A stretch of DNA of 55,715 nt from Novosphingobium sp. Chol11. GTDB lineage: Bacteria; Pseudomonadota; Alphaproteobacteria; Sphingomonadales; Sphingomonadaceae. The stretch is taken from positions 1 to 55,715 of the forward strand of contig NZ_CAMBTS010000009.1 in NCBI RefSeq assembly GCF_945870625.1. The letters run 5' to 3'. The position numbers and the translations under genes are program-made. Positions 42,462-51,271 of this stretch are shown here, one piece after another (within the stretch, counting starts at the first letter, position 1; each line of letters starts with the position of its first letter). The notes below the pieces were generated by a model. That model ran no database searches. It had not been told where the DNA came from and worked only from the letters and a program-made list of their open reading frames with translations.

Positions 42462-44372
42462 TTATTCTGATATATTATTGGTGGCTGCCGGGACTATTTT
42501 AGGGCTTGGATCGGGTGATTGTTTATTTTTCGTGAACTTTGGCAATGTTTTGCATTGGCTGCAGCCATTGAGACTTATTTGACAAGAACTTTTTTTGCAA
42601 AGTGAGCAGATTCTATAGTAATCTCGCTCGTCTTTTTGCCGTTCGGTGAAATCAACAGACCGCGTATCAAACCAGTGAGACCGCCACTGTTCAATAATAT
42701 CGCCGGGCACGCTCCGCCACTCACTTGAGGTTTGCGCGACATTGGATCGAAGCTGAACCCCACTACTGGCGCGTCTTGGCCGAATGACTGGTTCCGCGTC
42801 GGTGGCTGATCCGTTCTTACGCGATCTGGATTTCTTTTTGGGATCGCCTTGGTCGGCCACCGGCAAGGTCAGAGCAAACTCCAAGTTATGGATTTGACGG
42901 TTCGCATGATCGTTGCGTCCCGATGAATGACCGTCCACATGAACGATGTAATCATGGTCGATATTGATGGAAATCTTGAGCCGCTCGACGAATGGTGAAG
43001 CGTTTGGGTCAACCTTTAATGATAAGACAGTATATGTTTCCCGGGGGGCCGATCGAGCGCCATATCCAACGATCATCGGGCGCACGAACTGGAAATTTGC
43101 TACGCCGTCGCGCGGGTCAACGCAGTAGAATTGCGACGCCAAAATGGGAAGTGCCTGGTTTTCAAGTGGAAGTGCATGGTCTTCTGCGACGATTTCGAGA
43201 AATGTACCATCGGGCTGAAGTAACTCAATTGGCTTTGCCAGGCTGAGGCGCAAGCGGTCACGCGCGACCCAAGCGGCACCCTCGGCAATGATGCGGTCGC
43301 CATTCTCTAAGCGTGGCACACGTCCTCCGAACCGCTGGATAAGGCCATTGCGGACCGCAGGGACATTGACCATGCCCCCCGTCGGCAAGCAGAGTTCGAT
43401 TTCACGAGAGGACAAATGGTGCTCGTCTAGGAGCTTGTCGATGCGCGACAAGCCCCGATCTATGAGATCTCGGGTCCAATTCTCCATGTTATCGCGCGAA
43501 ACTGTGATGAGGAGATTCCGCCCCTCATCGCGCCTCAAGTAGTTGGGAATCGCAATGCGAACGCTATCTTCTTCGGAGAGCCGAATTTTGGCGCGCTCAC
43601 AACTTGCCAACAGGCGAGTCCGAGATTCCGGCGTTTCATATTGCGTGATGTTCTCAATGCCATGCTGGGCTGCATGAATTTCGCGCACGCGGTTGCGGAT
43701 CATGTCGTCGAAATAATCGCCGCCGACATCATTGTCGCCTGCATTGGCAAGCTGGATCATCTTCCGACCTCGAATGAGGCAGAGAGTCAAATCTAATGTG
43801 CCGCCGCCCCAGTCGAAAACAAGGACACGCCGCCCTTCGAGTTCTGAGAGCTTTTTCGCATACTCGGCTTGGGCTCGCAGCCAGCCATACAGAGCAGCCA
43901 AGGGTTCATGAACGAACTGCTCGACACTGATTCCAGCCTTGCGCGCGGCTTCCCGCAGCCGTCTCCGCCCGTCACCATCGAGATCGACTGGAATGGTCAT
44001 GACGGCTCGTGAAAGCTCAAGTGCCTGCTCGCCACGTTGTGGGCTATTCGCGTCTTCTCGCAGAAATCTTAGCACTTCGGCAGCGATGTCGCGCGGATCA
44101 CGCAACGAGCCATTGACGTCGATCGGGGAATCCCGGCGCAGCCACCGCTTGGGAGAAATGACAAAACTTCCGGTGATGGCCTCAGATTCGACATCAAGGT
44201 GATTGCGCGCTTCACGGCCGACAATCACTTCCCCGGCCCGATACCAGACGGTCGAGGGATGAGGACGATCGTCCTCAACATTGGTCAGACTTCGGACGTC
44301 ACCCAATGCATCGACATATGCAGCCAAGCTGTTGGTCGTCCCGAAATCTAGACCAAGAATTGTCTCAGCCAT
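42462..44372 (-). CDS. Hsp70-like ATPase with C-terminal zinc ribbon
   Basis: A 636-residue protein. The actin-fold ATPase of Hsp70 spans about residues 1-380: phosphate 1 'ILGLDFGTTNS', phosphate 2 'VFDWGGGTLDLTL' and the adenosine motif 'LCLPTGGMVNVPAV'. A shorter substrate-binding-like region follows to about 500. A basic Ser/Lys/Arg linker and a C-terminal Cys-rich motif (CxxC-x4-C-x6-CxxC) replace the normal Hsp70 lid. It overlaps the preceding coiled-coil gene by 25 bases. It is not a housekeeping DnaK, since no dnaJ/grpE is present and the tail differs. It is likely the motor of a three-gene accessory system. Confidence 0.82.
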   Translation of the reverse strand: MAETILGLDFGTTNSLAAYVDALGDVRSLTNVEDDRPHPSTVWYRAGEVIVGREARNHLDVESEAITGSFVISPKRWLRRDSPIDVNGSLRDPRDIAAEVLRFLREDANSPQRGEQALELSRAVMTIPVDLDGDGRRRLREAARKAGISVEQFVHEPLAALYGWLRAQAEYAKKLSELEGRRVLVFDWGGGTLDLTLCLIRGRKMIQLANAGDNDVGGDYFDDMIRNRVREIHAAQHGIENITQYETPESRTRLLASCERAKIRLSEEDSVRIAIPNYLRRDEGRNLLITVSRDNMENWTRDLIDRGLSRIDKLLDEHHLSSREIELCLPTGGMVNVPAVRNGLIQRFGGRVPRLENGDRIIAEGAAWVARDRLRLSLAKPIELLQPDGTFLEIVAEDHALPLENQALPILASQFYCVDPRDGVANFQFVRPMIVGYGARSAPRETYTVLSLKVDPNASPFVERLKISINIDHDYIVHVDGHSSGRNDHANRQIHNLEFALTLPVADQGDPKKKSRSRKNGSATDAEPVIRPRRASSGVQLRSNVAQTSSEWRSVPGDIIEQWRSHWFDTRSVDFTERQKDERDYYRICSLCKKSSCQISLNGCSQCKTLPKFTKNKQSPDPSPKIVPAATNNISE

Positions 44373-45391
44373 TCCAGCTCCTTGCTAATCGCCTTCTTTG
44401 CGTCGTCCAGAAGCACCTCAGCGATCTCGGGTGCGGGCTGCCCCGATGTCAGTGCTTCATGTGCTTGCGTAACAAACTCCGAGAGATTGCCCGACAGGAG
44501 TTTGCGATATCTCGCGCGCAGCGCGTTCAAGTCGGCATCGCGACCGCCAGCCACACCGGAAATTTGCGCCCGAGCCTCCGTCAATGAATCCGCCAACGTG
44601 TCCTGTTCCGCCTTTAGGACTTCGATTGCGCGACTCTGCCGTTCTAGTTGGTCGCGTTGATCGCGCACGCGATCTTGCAGGGTGATGAGCTGCTCGTTCG
44701 CAGTGGCAAACTGCCGCTGGACGACCGACAAGGTTTCCGACGCAATAGCATTGATGGCGCTATAGGCTTCCAAATTCTTGATCGACGCGCGGTTCAGGGC
44801 ACGTTTCGCCAGATCGCCTGCATTCAGCGATTTGCCGATGCCACGAGAGGTAACAAGATTCGAATAGATTGCGGTCAATGAGCCGATGAGACTGAAATCT
44901 GCCCGCCCAATGACGACTGCTAACCCTAGCTGGAGCAGGTGCTCGGCTTGTTGTAAGAGGTCCTTGTTTCCAGCCTCGCGTGCTTTGCGGAGACGTTGAG
45001 CCAATTTTCCGAGCTCGGCTTCCCCCGTGCTGCCTGCAAGTCGTGACCAGTTCTCGAGGTCTTGATCCTGCGACCGAATGACATTGGAGGACAGGTCGGA
45101 GATGGCCAACTTTACCCGGTTGGATACAGTTCTGCTTATCGACGCCCGTGCAAGCTCGACGACGCGGGGCAGGAGTTCAGGTCGGGCTTTGACCAGCTTT
45201 ACCCCATCCGTCCGCTCGTCCTCGTCGAGCGCTCGCGTATTGTCATCGATTAGCGCGGCAACATAGGGACCAGCCGGGTATTCGCTCGTCAGAAAGTTGG
45301 CAAGGTTGGCGGGCAGCGGCTTTTTGGCCTGCTTCATATCCTTGCCTTTGGAGTCGACAGCCTTGGCTGGTTGCTGTTCTTGCTCATTCAT
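44348..45391 (-). CDS. Coiled-coil protein of the Hsp70 module, unknown function
   Basis: A 347-residue soluble protein I do not recognise. The N-terminal 40 residues are basic. An alpha-helical middle contains a strong heptad stretch at about residues 220-275 rich in Gln, Arg, Glu and Leu ('LITLQDRVRDQRDQLERQSR'), and a helical tail ends in 'ELEWLRQFLV'. It could be a scaffold or a nucleotide-exchange partner of the Hsp70 protein encoded downstream, by analogy with helical GrpE, but nothing in the sequence proves it. The ATG overlaps the zinc-finger gene stop (TGATG), and its end overlaps the Hsp70 start. Confidence 0.65.
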   Translation of the reverse strand: MNEQEQQPAKAVDSKGKDMKQAKKPLPANLANFLTSEYPAGPYVAALIDDNTRALDEDERTDGVKLVKARPELLPRVVELARASISRTVSNRVKLAISDLSSNVIRSQDQDLENWSRLAGSTGEAELGKLAQRLRKAREAGNKDLLQQAEHLLQLGLAVVIGRADFSLIGSLTAIYSNLVTSRGIGKSLNAGDLAKRALNRASIKNLEAYSAINAIASETLSVVQRQFATANEQLITLQDRVRDQRDQLERQSRAIEVLKAEQDTLADSLTEARAQISGVAGGRDADLNALRARYRKLLSGNLSEFVTQAHEALTSGQPAPEIAEVLLDDAKKAISKELEWLRQFLV

Positions 45392-46560
45392 CAGCGATCG
45401 ATCTCCTCCAGAAGCATGTCAGCCCATTGCCCGAAGCAATAGCTCCCTGCCAGATTGCGAAGGGGATAAATCGCGCTTTCTTTCTTTCCCAATCTGTGGG
45501 CGGTAGCGGCCCACAGAGCAAAGAACTTTTGCCGGTCCTCGGGATCAAGATTCGGTACGTCGGCTTCCGCGTGCAATTGTGCTTCCAAATCGCGGCTCCA
45601 ACGAGCGGTTGCGGCAAGCTGCCCAGCTCGCCAGAGCACGGCTGCGCTTCCATTATCGACGGGGCAGACGGTCATCTTTTTCTCGTCGCTGGCTGGGGTA
45701 GGTTTCGTGGCAGTCCATCTGCCGCCTTTATGGGCTAGCGGAGAAAGTTGGGCATTGGCACTGTCAAGGAGGCCAAACCCTGTCGCGGCCATATGACCCA
45801 GTGCGAAGTCGTTTCGGGAAAACCTGATAAGGGAGCAGAGAAGGCGAGGCAAAGGTCGAGCAAACTCGCGCAAGACTGTTAGTGCCCCCTCGTAGCGCGA
45901 ACCATAGTCACGCGTGGCGGCTCTAATGCCCGTGGCGGGATCTCCATCTTTGACGAGCACGCCGATGACATAATCAGCCATGGCCGCACTATATTCCGGC
46001 ACTGCAATATCTTCGGTCTGACGGATGAAGGCATCAACGTCGTCCATGGTGACGCCATCTTTGCCAAGCGTTTTCACGAAAGCTAAGTCGACACGCTTTA
46101 GCTTGGCGTCATCATCGTAGACGCGAAAACTGAGGTCATATTCAGTATGGATCGGGTCAGCATTGGCATCGAACTGATTCTTGAGCCTAATCCAGAGGCG
46201 GCCGTCGCTGTTGCGGGCCAATTCGCCAGCTACCTTTGATAAGGCAATCTCGCTGAATGTTGAATGATCGCGACTGAGGTACGCACGGGTAGTGTCGAAA
46301 ATGGCGACAGACTTGCTATCAATACGCTGGCGGATAACGTCCGTCGATTTTGGCTCGGCGCCGCCGAACGTTACGAAGGGGCGGCGCCCGGTATGTGTCC
46401 CTTCCAGATGAAGTCGAAAACTTTCGGCCTTAGGAAAAATGGCGGCGCAAAACGGACATTGCCACGAAGGCGCACGCTCGCCACCCGGGGATGGGACACT
46501 TTCAAGCGCCGCATAAAATGCGTCACTGTCTTTTTCTCGAATCCATGAGCAGGTTGGCAT
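45391..46560 (-). CDS. C2H2 zinc-finger protein of the Hsp70 module, unknown function
   Basis: A 389-residue protein, first of the three-gene operon, with a good ribosome site (AGGGG) before its ATG. Residues 35-56 form a classic C2H2 finger (Cys35, Cys38, His51, His56; CX2CX12HX4H), rare in bacteria outside the Ros/MucR group, to which this does not belong. The rest (about 60-389) is a mixed alpha/beta then mostly helical region without a family I recognise. The finger could bind DNA, RNA or a partner. Given its operon with an Hsp70-like ATPase, it may be the recognition component of a defence-like system; this is inference. Confidence 0.65.
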   Translation of the reverse strand: MPTCSWIREKDSDAFYAALESVPSPGGERAPSWQCPFCAAIFPKAESFRLHLEGTHTGRRPFVTFGGAEPKSTDVIRQRIDSKSVAIFDTTRAYLSRDHSTFSEIALSKVAGELARNSDGRLWIRLKNQFDANADPIHTEYDLSFRVYDDDAKLKRVDLAFVKTLGKDGVTMDDVDAFIRQTEDIAVPEYSAAMADYVIGVLVKDGDPATGIRAATRDYGSRYEGALTVLREFARPLPRLLCSLIRFSRNDFALGHMAATGFGLLDSANAQLSPLAHKGGRWTATKPTPASDEKKMTVCPVDNGSAAVLWRAGQLAATARWSRDLEAQLHAEADVPNLDPEDRQKFFALWAATAHRLGKKESAIYPLRNLAGSYCFGQWADMLLEEIDR

Positions 46561-46888
46561 TGGTATCCCCTAGCCGCGTCGTGAATAAGGGACCGGCTTA
46601 CAGCGGGCTGTCAACCGACTTCAGGACTTTCACACCGTATGCGAGAGGGCTTAGATGAAGAATTCGACAAAATGACTGACACCTTGGCACAGGCCAGGAT
46701 GTTTGGCGCAGACTTATATGCCTAAATTTCAGAACCTTGCTTTGTGGCGGTTGCGTGGGGGCTGCTAAGAGCTAGGTCACTCTAATCTTAAACTTCCGCT
46801 AGAAAGCCGGCTGCGATCAGAAAGTCCGACATCGGGCCAGTACGTGGGTGCAATACGCAGTGCACCCACATGGAATGGCATTCAGATA
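46561..46888. other. Intergenic region between Hsp70 module and DUF927 gene
   Basis: About 330 bases without a convincing gene. On the minus strand a TTGACA (46614-46609) and a TTATTC (46588-46583) precede the zinc-finger gene, but the 20-base spacing is too long for a standard promoter. The promoter of the Hsp70 operon most likely lies in this region. No repeats or RNA genes were recognised. Confidence 0.4.
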
Positions 46889-48523
46889 TCAGGGCTGTCC
46901 CTCGTTTTGGGCTAGCCTGAAGGCATAGAACCAATCGACCTTTGAGTTTGCCCGAATACGACAATGGAATCCGCGTCCCCGGCCGTTCTTGTCGGCCTTG
47001 TTCAGGTTGCGAAAGTCGGTGGTCATGCTCACGCTTTGCCAGTCCGGGAACATCCGGATTCCGAAGCTCGCAGTCATCAGAAGTAGGGTTTCGCCCTTGA
47101 CCGCCCGAATGAAAGCCCCGGCCTGTTCCATCTCTTCATCGCTAATGGTTGGCAAGCTCTGACGATCGATGGTCATGGTCTCGGGGCGCCCGGCGATGGC
47201 CCGGAGGCGTTCCGGCAACGACTGCCGGACCGGCACAGTGCTGCGGTAATTGCTATAGCAGTGGACAGCTGCGCCGAGACAATCAAAGTCTTGGGGTAAG
47301 ACCCGTTTCAGTCGCGCATAAAAGCCAGCTGCATAAACGAGCCCGAAGGCCTCCGCGACGCGAACATCCGAACCATTGTTCTCGTTGACGCCCACATGGT
47401 GCTTGAAATCGCCGATCTTGCGCCAAATATTAGTCAAAAGCTTGCTCTCGCCTCTATGGCGAGCGCGAACTAGGGCCCGAAGGAACTTTGGCATTGCGGT
47501 ACCGTATTGCTCGGCCATGCCGGTTTCTAGGGCCAAGGTAAACTCGCGGAAGCTCCCATATCCACTTGGCAGAGCGCCAAAGACCCCGGCATCTCCTTCG
47601 GGGATCGTGATAGACATCAGGCGGTCTGATGCGGCGTTGGCGGTGTCACGATGCGCATGGCCAAGCAACTCATGGAAAGGCTCGTTGGCTGAGGTCACAA
47701 AGATGAACCGATAGCCCTCCTGATTTGGGTTATCATAACGGCCCTTGGTCATTCCGCTGCCCATCTGGAAGCTGAAGTCGCGCATTGCCCGCTGGTCGGT
47801 GCGGCCGCCCGTTCCGGAACCGAATAGGTTGGCCTCGTCGATGATGAAAGGCATGTCCGAATGCCCGCGCATCGACTTTTCCAGCGCTGCAGGGGTCATA
47901 TAGAATGAAGTGATGTAGCCCCGATCCTTTTCCATGGCTGGGCCTACAACCGACGCCATCAAGCGCTGTGTGGTGCTCTTGCCCTTGCCCCCTGCGCCGG
48001 AGAGCTCAAACCCGAAATTGTCGGCACGGCCGATCAAGTCCAGCATCGGCGAGGCGAAGCAGGCCATGATGGCAAAGCTGGGGATGGGATGACCCGCAAG
48101 CGGACTGGCCACCTGCTGCAGCCAGCGGAAATGCGTGCCTTTCTTAGAGCACTTGGCTGGGTTGGGCCTGAAGCCGACGAGGCCTTTCTGGGCTTTCGGT
48201 GGAGCAAAGACTTTGCCGGAAGCGTTGACGAACTGCCCTGCGTACCAGCCCGGACGATCAAAGATCAGGCGTTCGGCGAAATCATTCAATTCATCTATCT
48301 GCTGGATGATGCTGTTCTTGGCGGCCTTGGCGACAAGGATCAGTCCCTGGTCCGCCATTGCAGCCCAGATTTGCCCCCGGTTTATGGCAAAGTCCGAATA
48401 CGGGAGGAGCGCTGATGCCCCTTTATGTTCCGTTAGAACCCATTTGTGGCCCTTTGGGTCGATGAAGCCAATAACCGTGGGCGGTTCCTGTTCTGGCTCG
48501 GAAATTTTGATGATGCGTGACAT
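46889..48523 (-). CDS. DUF927 domain-containing helicase/ATPase
   Basis: A 544-residue protein of the DUF927 group, found in phages, satellites and integrative elements and related to replicative superfamily 3/D5-type helicases. Walker A 'GAGGKGKST' is at 176-184 and Walker B 'PFIIDE' at 225-230, followed by a sensor region ('FIFVTSANEPFHELLG'). An N-terminal domain of about 150 residues precedes the ATPase. GAGGTG lies before the ATG. With the Rep-like and excisionase genes upstream on the same strand it is likely to unwind the excised island for replication. It is not a defence gene by itself. Confidence 0.82.
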   Translation of the reverse strand: MSRIIKISEPEQEPPTVIGFIDPKGHKWVLTEHKGASALLPYSDFAINRGQIWAAMADQGLILVAKAAKNSIIQQIDELNDFAERLIFDRPGWYAGQFVNASGKVFAPPKAQKGLVGFRPNPAKCSKKGTHFRWLQQVASPLAGHPIPSFAIMACFASPMLDLIGRADNFGFELSGAGGKGKSTTQRLMASVVGPAMEKDRGYITSFYMTPAALEKSMRGHSDMPFIIDEANLFGSGTGGRTDQRAMRDFSFQMGSGMTKGRYDNPNQEGYRFIFVTSANEPFHELLGHAHRDTANAASDRLMSITIPEGDAGVFGALPSGYGSFREFTLALETGMAEQYGTAMPKFLRALVRARHRGESKLLTNIWRKIGDFKHHVGVNENNGSDVRVAEAFGLVYAAGFYARLKRVLPQDFDCLGAAVHCYSNYRSTVPVRQSLPERLRAIAGRPETMTIDRQSLPTISDEEMEQAGAFIRAVKGETLLLMTASFGIRMFPDWQSVSMTTDFRNLNKADKNGRGRGFHCRIRANSKVDWFYAFRLAQNEGQP

Positions 48524-48720
48524 GGTACACCTCGAATTTGCGTGATTTACGTAATTTTCCGGCAGGCCCCTATGGCGAGGGGATAGGCCCGGAATGGACG
48601 GGGAAATAAGGGGGAAAGCGGTGGTGCAGTGTTACGCACTACAACCACTCAGATTGCCCTTGTGAGGTCATAGACAGGCCCCACAACACCGCTTTTCAGC
48701 CCCTCGATCGATGAGTTCGT
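48524..48720. other. Intergenic region between Rep-like and DUF927 genes
   Basis: About 200 bases with an imperfect dyad around 48621-48645 (gtggtgcagtg...cactacaaccac) and a TTTACGTA octamer at 48546-48553 close to the DUF927 start. It could hold a replication origin or an operator. Neither can be shown from sequence alone. Confidence 0.3.
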
Positions 48721-49677
48721 TTAGCTGACCGGCTTGGTCTGCTTCAGACCGTCCTTGGTCACCCTCAACCCGATCATCAGTGCGAGGGCCTCAGGATACC
48801 ACCAATTCAGCCATCGGATGAGGTCACTATGCCACGGCTCTTCGATCCGGCCTTTGCGGCGTGCCCGAATGCGCCTGCCATCTGGCGAGATGAGTAGCGC
48901 CCTCTGTGGCCAAAAAGACTGCAACGGGTAGGATACTGCGCGGGGGAGATCGGTTAAGGGCTTCCTCGTGATCTTGATCCGCCGATATACCGGATTCAGA
49001 GTGTCGCCATCCAACCACAATGACGTATGATAGTTCGGAAACATGCGAAGTCGATCAATGACCCGTATCATATCGCCACAGGCGAAGCCATGAATATGAG
49101 GCCTGCAGACACCCTGAATAGGTTCATATTCTCCATGCAAAAAGCCAATTATCCAGCCCTTTGCTCCAGATGAACCTGCAGTAGAGAGTGCTGATCGTAA
49201 TCTCTCTATCATGTCCGCTGGAGATATTGACTTTAAATTCTCAATATCATTTTCCCACGTGGCGGGCACTATTGTAAAAGAAGCCACGTTGTCTGCGCCG
49301 CATTTTTCGATCATTTCCCAAATCGCACCTGCGACATTGATGCGTAAACCACGCATATAGGTGCTGGACGAAAGCGTCTCCGGAACATCTCCTCCAGATG
49401 CGGCGCGCAACAGACCGCTAGCCAATTTTCGGACCTCCTCGATGTCTCGATTGTCAGTGCCCCGCCTTTGGACACCTCGATCGTTGGGGAGTTGTTGCGA
49501 CAACGCCCCCCCCTGAGGCGCCACCCGGTGCCAGTATTCCGCCATTTTATGGAGCATCTTGGCGCGAAGGTGATCCTCCCTGTGGCAGCTTTCGAGCGTC
49601 TCAAAATCGGGAAAATGGATGTCGACCCGATACTGCCTCGGCGGCAGGCCGAGCTTGCTGATACCGCGCCCCGACAT
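48721..49677 (-). CDS. Replication protein with HUH-like motif
   Basis: A 318-residue protein starting MSGRGISKLG at ATG 49677, coupled to the excisionase stop (TGATG). The frame upstream of this overlaps the excisionase in another phase and is not coding. A His-x-His motif 'RPHIHGF' (His194, His196) after 'WIIGFLHGEYEPIQGV' resembles the metal site of HUH-type nicking Rep proteins, and a later Tyr/Lys-containing helix 'LPRAVSYPLQSFW' could supply the nucleophile. It probably starts replication of the excised island. The family is not certain. Confidence 0.6.
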   Translation of the reverse strand: MSGRGISKLGLPPRQYRVDIHFPDFETLESCHREDHLRAKMLHKMAEYWHRVAPQGGALSQQLPNDRGVQRRGTDNRDIEEVRKLASGLLRAASGGDVPETLSSSTYMRGLRINVAGAIWEMIEKCGADNVASFTIVPATWENDIENLKSISPADMIERLRSALSTAGSSGAKGWIIGFLHGEYEPIQGVCRPHIHGFACGDMIRVIDRLRMFPNYHTSLWLDGDTLNPVYRRIKITRKPLTDLPRAVSYPLQSFWPQRALLISPDGRRIRARRKGRIEEPWHSDLIRWLNWWYPEALALMIGLRVTKDGLKQTKPVS

Positions 49678-49856
49678 CACGCGATCCTCGCGGCGGCAAA
49701 GCTCTTGATATCCGCCATAGGCACGACCGTCTTGCGGCCGATCTTGCAGCGGCGGAGAGCCCCTTCGCCCAGATACCGAAAGAGCAGGGTCCGCTTTATA
49801 CCCAGCATCTGACACGCTGTGTGCGTGTCCACGAAAAGAGGTTCAAAAGTAAGCAT
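49677..49856 (-). CDS. AlpA/excisionase-type DNA-binding protein
   Basis: A 59-residue protein. It starts at ATG 49856 with GGAG nine bases upstream and stops at TGA 49679-49677, overlapping the Rep-like start. The sequence is a winged-helix excisionase of the MerR-like HTH_17 type: 'VDTHTACQMLGIKRTLLFRYL' with a basic wing 'RRCKIGRKTVVPMADIKSF'. Such proteins regulate or assist integrase-driven excision. It is the first gene of the replication/excision operon in an island with a P4-type integrase, which fits the role. Confidence 0.8.
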   Translation of the reverse strand: MLTFEPLFVDTHTACQMLGIKRTLLFRYLGEGALRRCKIGRKTVVPMADIKSFAAARIA

Positions 49857-50102
49857 TTTACGTACTCCATCACATCCAAACCTGATTGCTTGGTCGTGAT
49901 GGCTGCAATCTTAGCTAGGCCCCAAAGGGTGACCTGCAGATTGCATGGCTGTGCAACTTAAGGATTCAGGAATGACCCCCAAAAGTCCATTTTGGCGGCT
50001 GCTGAGCGGTACAAATGCATTGTTCAAGAAATTAAGTTGCGTCAGCGCACCGCGTTGTGCAGCATTCTCTGACAGGTGAGACCTACCATCGAAGGGGGTG
50101 AT

Positions 50103-50726
50103 ATGGAGTTGATCCAGCAGACAACCCGCAAGGCCCGCCGCCCTCGCACCAAGCCGAGGCGCCCCATTTCAGCCAAGAAGCCGCCGGGGTATATTGTTGA
50201 CCGAAGACCCAATCCGTTCGGAGACGATTGGGAAGCGTTTGTGGATAGGGTCCGCGCAGCGATTCAGGTCAGCATCAACCCATCACCAGCGGAGAAGGTG
50301 GCACCATACGATGAGCCCTCTTCGGTGTTGAAGCGTATGGTTTACGAGTTTGTTCGTGACCATAAGCGGAAAGTTAAATCCATACATGTTGAAACAGCCA
50401 TTGAAAAATTTCGTGAGGCTCAAGAGAAGCTGAAGTCTCTCGAAAAACAGAGGCTCCTGCGAACAGCCCAAAAGGAATTTAAGAGTAACAGTTACTATTG
50501 GATTTTATCGGGTCTTTCTTGCGCCGTGTACGTGGGCGATTTCTCAATAGCGAAATCCAACGTGACTAGATTTGCAAAACAGCTCAAGTATGCAAACAGA
50601 CATAAGGTTCCTTTGGAATACTTGATTGGTTTCTTGTACCAATGCGGAGCAATCGATGAGGTCTGCCGCAAGGCTGATGACCCAGATTTCCGTGAACCTT
50701 GGTACGTTCCCAAAAGAGAATCTTGA
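50103..50726 (+). CDS. Hypothetical protein, basic N-terminus
   Basis: A 207-residue protein from ATG 50103, chosen because AAGGGGGTGAT stands directly before it (216 residues if started at 50076). The first 30 residues are Arg/Lys/Pro-rich, and a charged helix at about 100-125 ('EKFREAQEKLKSLEKQRLLR') could be a coiled coil. Codon use is more AT-rich than in the flanking catabolic region. It is divergent from the excisionase operon. No family recognised. Confidence 0.6.
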   Translation: MELIQQTTRKARRPRTKPRRPISAKKPPGYIVDRRPNPFGDDWEAFVDRVRAAIQVSINPSPAEKVAPYDEPSSVLKRMVYEFVRDHKRKVKSIHVETAIEKFREAQEKLKSLEKQRLLRTAQKEFKSNSYYWILSGLSCAVYVGDFSIAKSNVTRFAKQLKYANRHKVPLEYLIGFLYQCGAIDEVCRKADDPDFREPWYVPKRES

Positions 50727-50823
50727 GTAACCAAGGCTTAATAAGCGTTGGGTCTCTCTTGGCCGGGTTCGCTTCACATTGAGTGATCGTAAACACTTTG
50801 CGATAGCCTGCGCGGGGCGATGG

Positions 50824-51177
50824 TTACAAATCCATCCCGGTCATGAGGGTTATAATACGGCGGGTCACGGCTTCGTCCGATGGGTCGGGCGACCCCCACT
50901 CCATGCTCAGGTCATAGGCGTCGATTTTCCAAAAGAAGCGCTCGCCGTTCAGCACCACCTCGCCAAAGTCGTGCTCTCCCCACGGATCGTTGCCTGCCTT
51001 GAAATCGTCAAACTCCCGAACCAGCCGGAGCAGTTCGGCAAGGACTGAGGGGTCAAGCATGGCGACCGCGCGGGTCAGCATGTACTTTCCGCCAAGGCCG
51101 GTCTTGCGGAGCCGGTCGTTCAGTTCTTGTATCTTGCGCGTCCTCTGGGCGCGCGAGGCCTCTTCGTGGCGGGTCAT
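50824..51177 (-). CDS. DUF3768 family protein
   Basis: A 117-residue protein from ATG 51177 (a longer frame upstream to 51249 is non-coding in style). It matches DUF3768, common on plasmids and islands of Alphaproteobacteria: 'ELNDRLRKTGLGGKYMLTRAVAML', 'NDPWGEHDFGEVVLNGERFFWKID' and 'SMEWGSPDPSDEAVTRRI'. The function of the family is unknown. It lies 94 bases downstream of the 212-residue orphan on the same strand and probably shares its promoter. Confidence 0.8.
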   Translation of the reverse strand: MTRHEEASRAQRTRKIQELNDRLRKTGLGGKYMLTRAVAMLDPSVLAELLRLVREFDDFKAGNDPWGEHDFGEVVLNGERFFWKIDAYDLSMEWGSPDPSDEAVTRRIITLMTGMDL

Positions 51178-51271
51178 GCCAACATTCCTTGCTTTGGTGA
51201 TTGTGGATTGTGGAGCGCCGCGCGGCCGGATTGAGTCTTGGCTGCACACAGCCGCGCGACGCTCCTCGCTC

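Noticed and set aside
49678..49815. N-terminal extension of the Rep-like gene
   Set aside because: The added 46 residues are the out-of-phase reading of the excisionase gene, whose own frame has a clear HTH and ribosome site.
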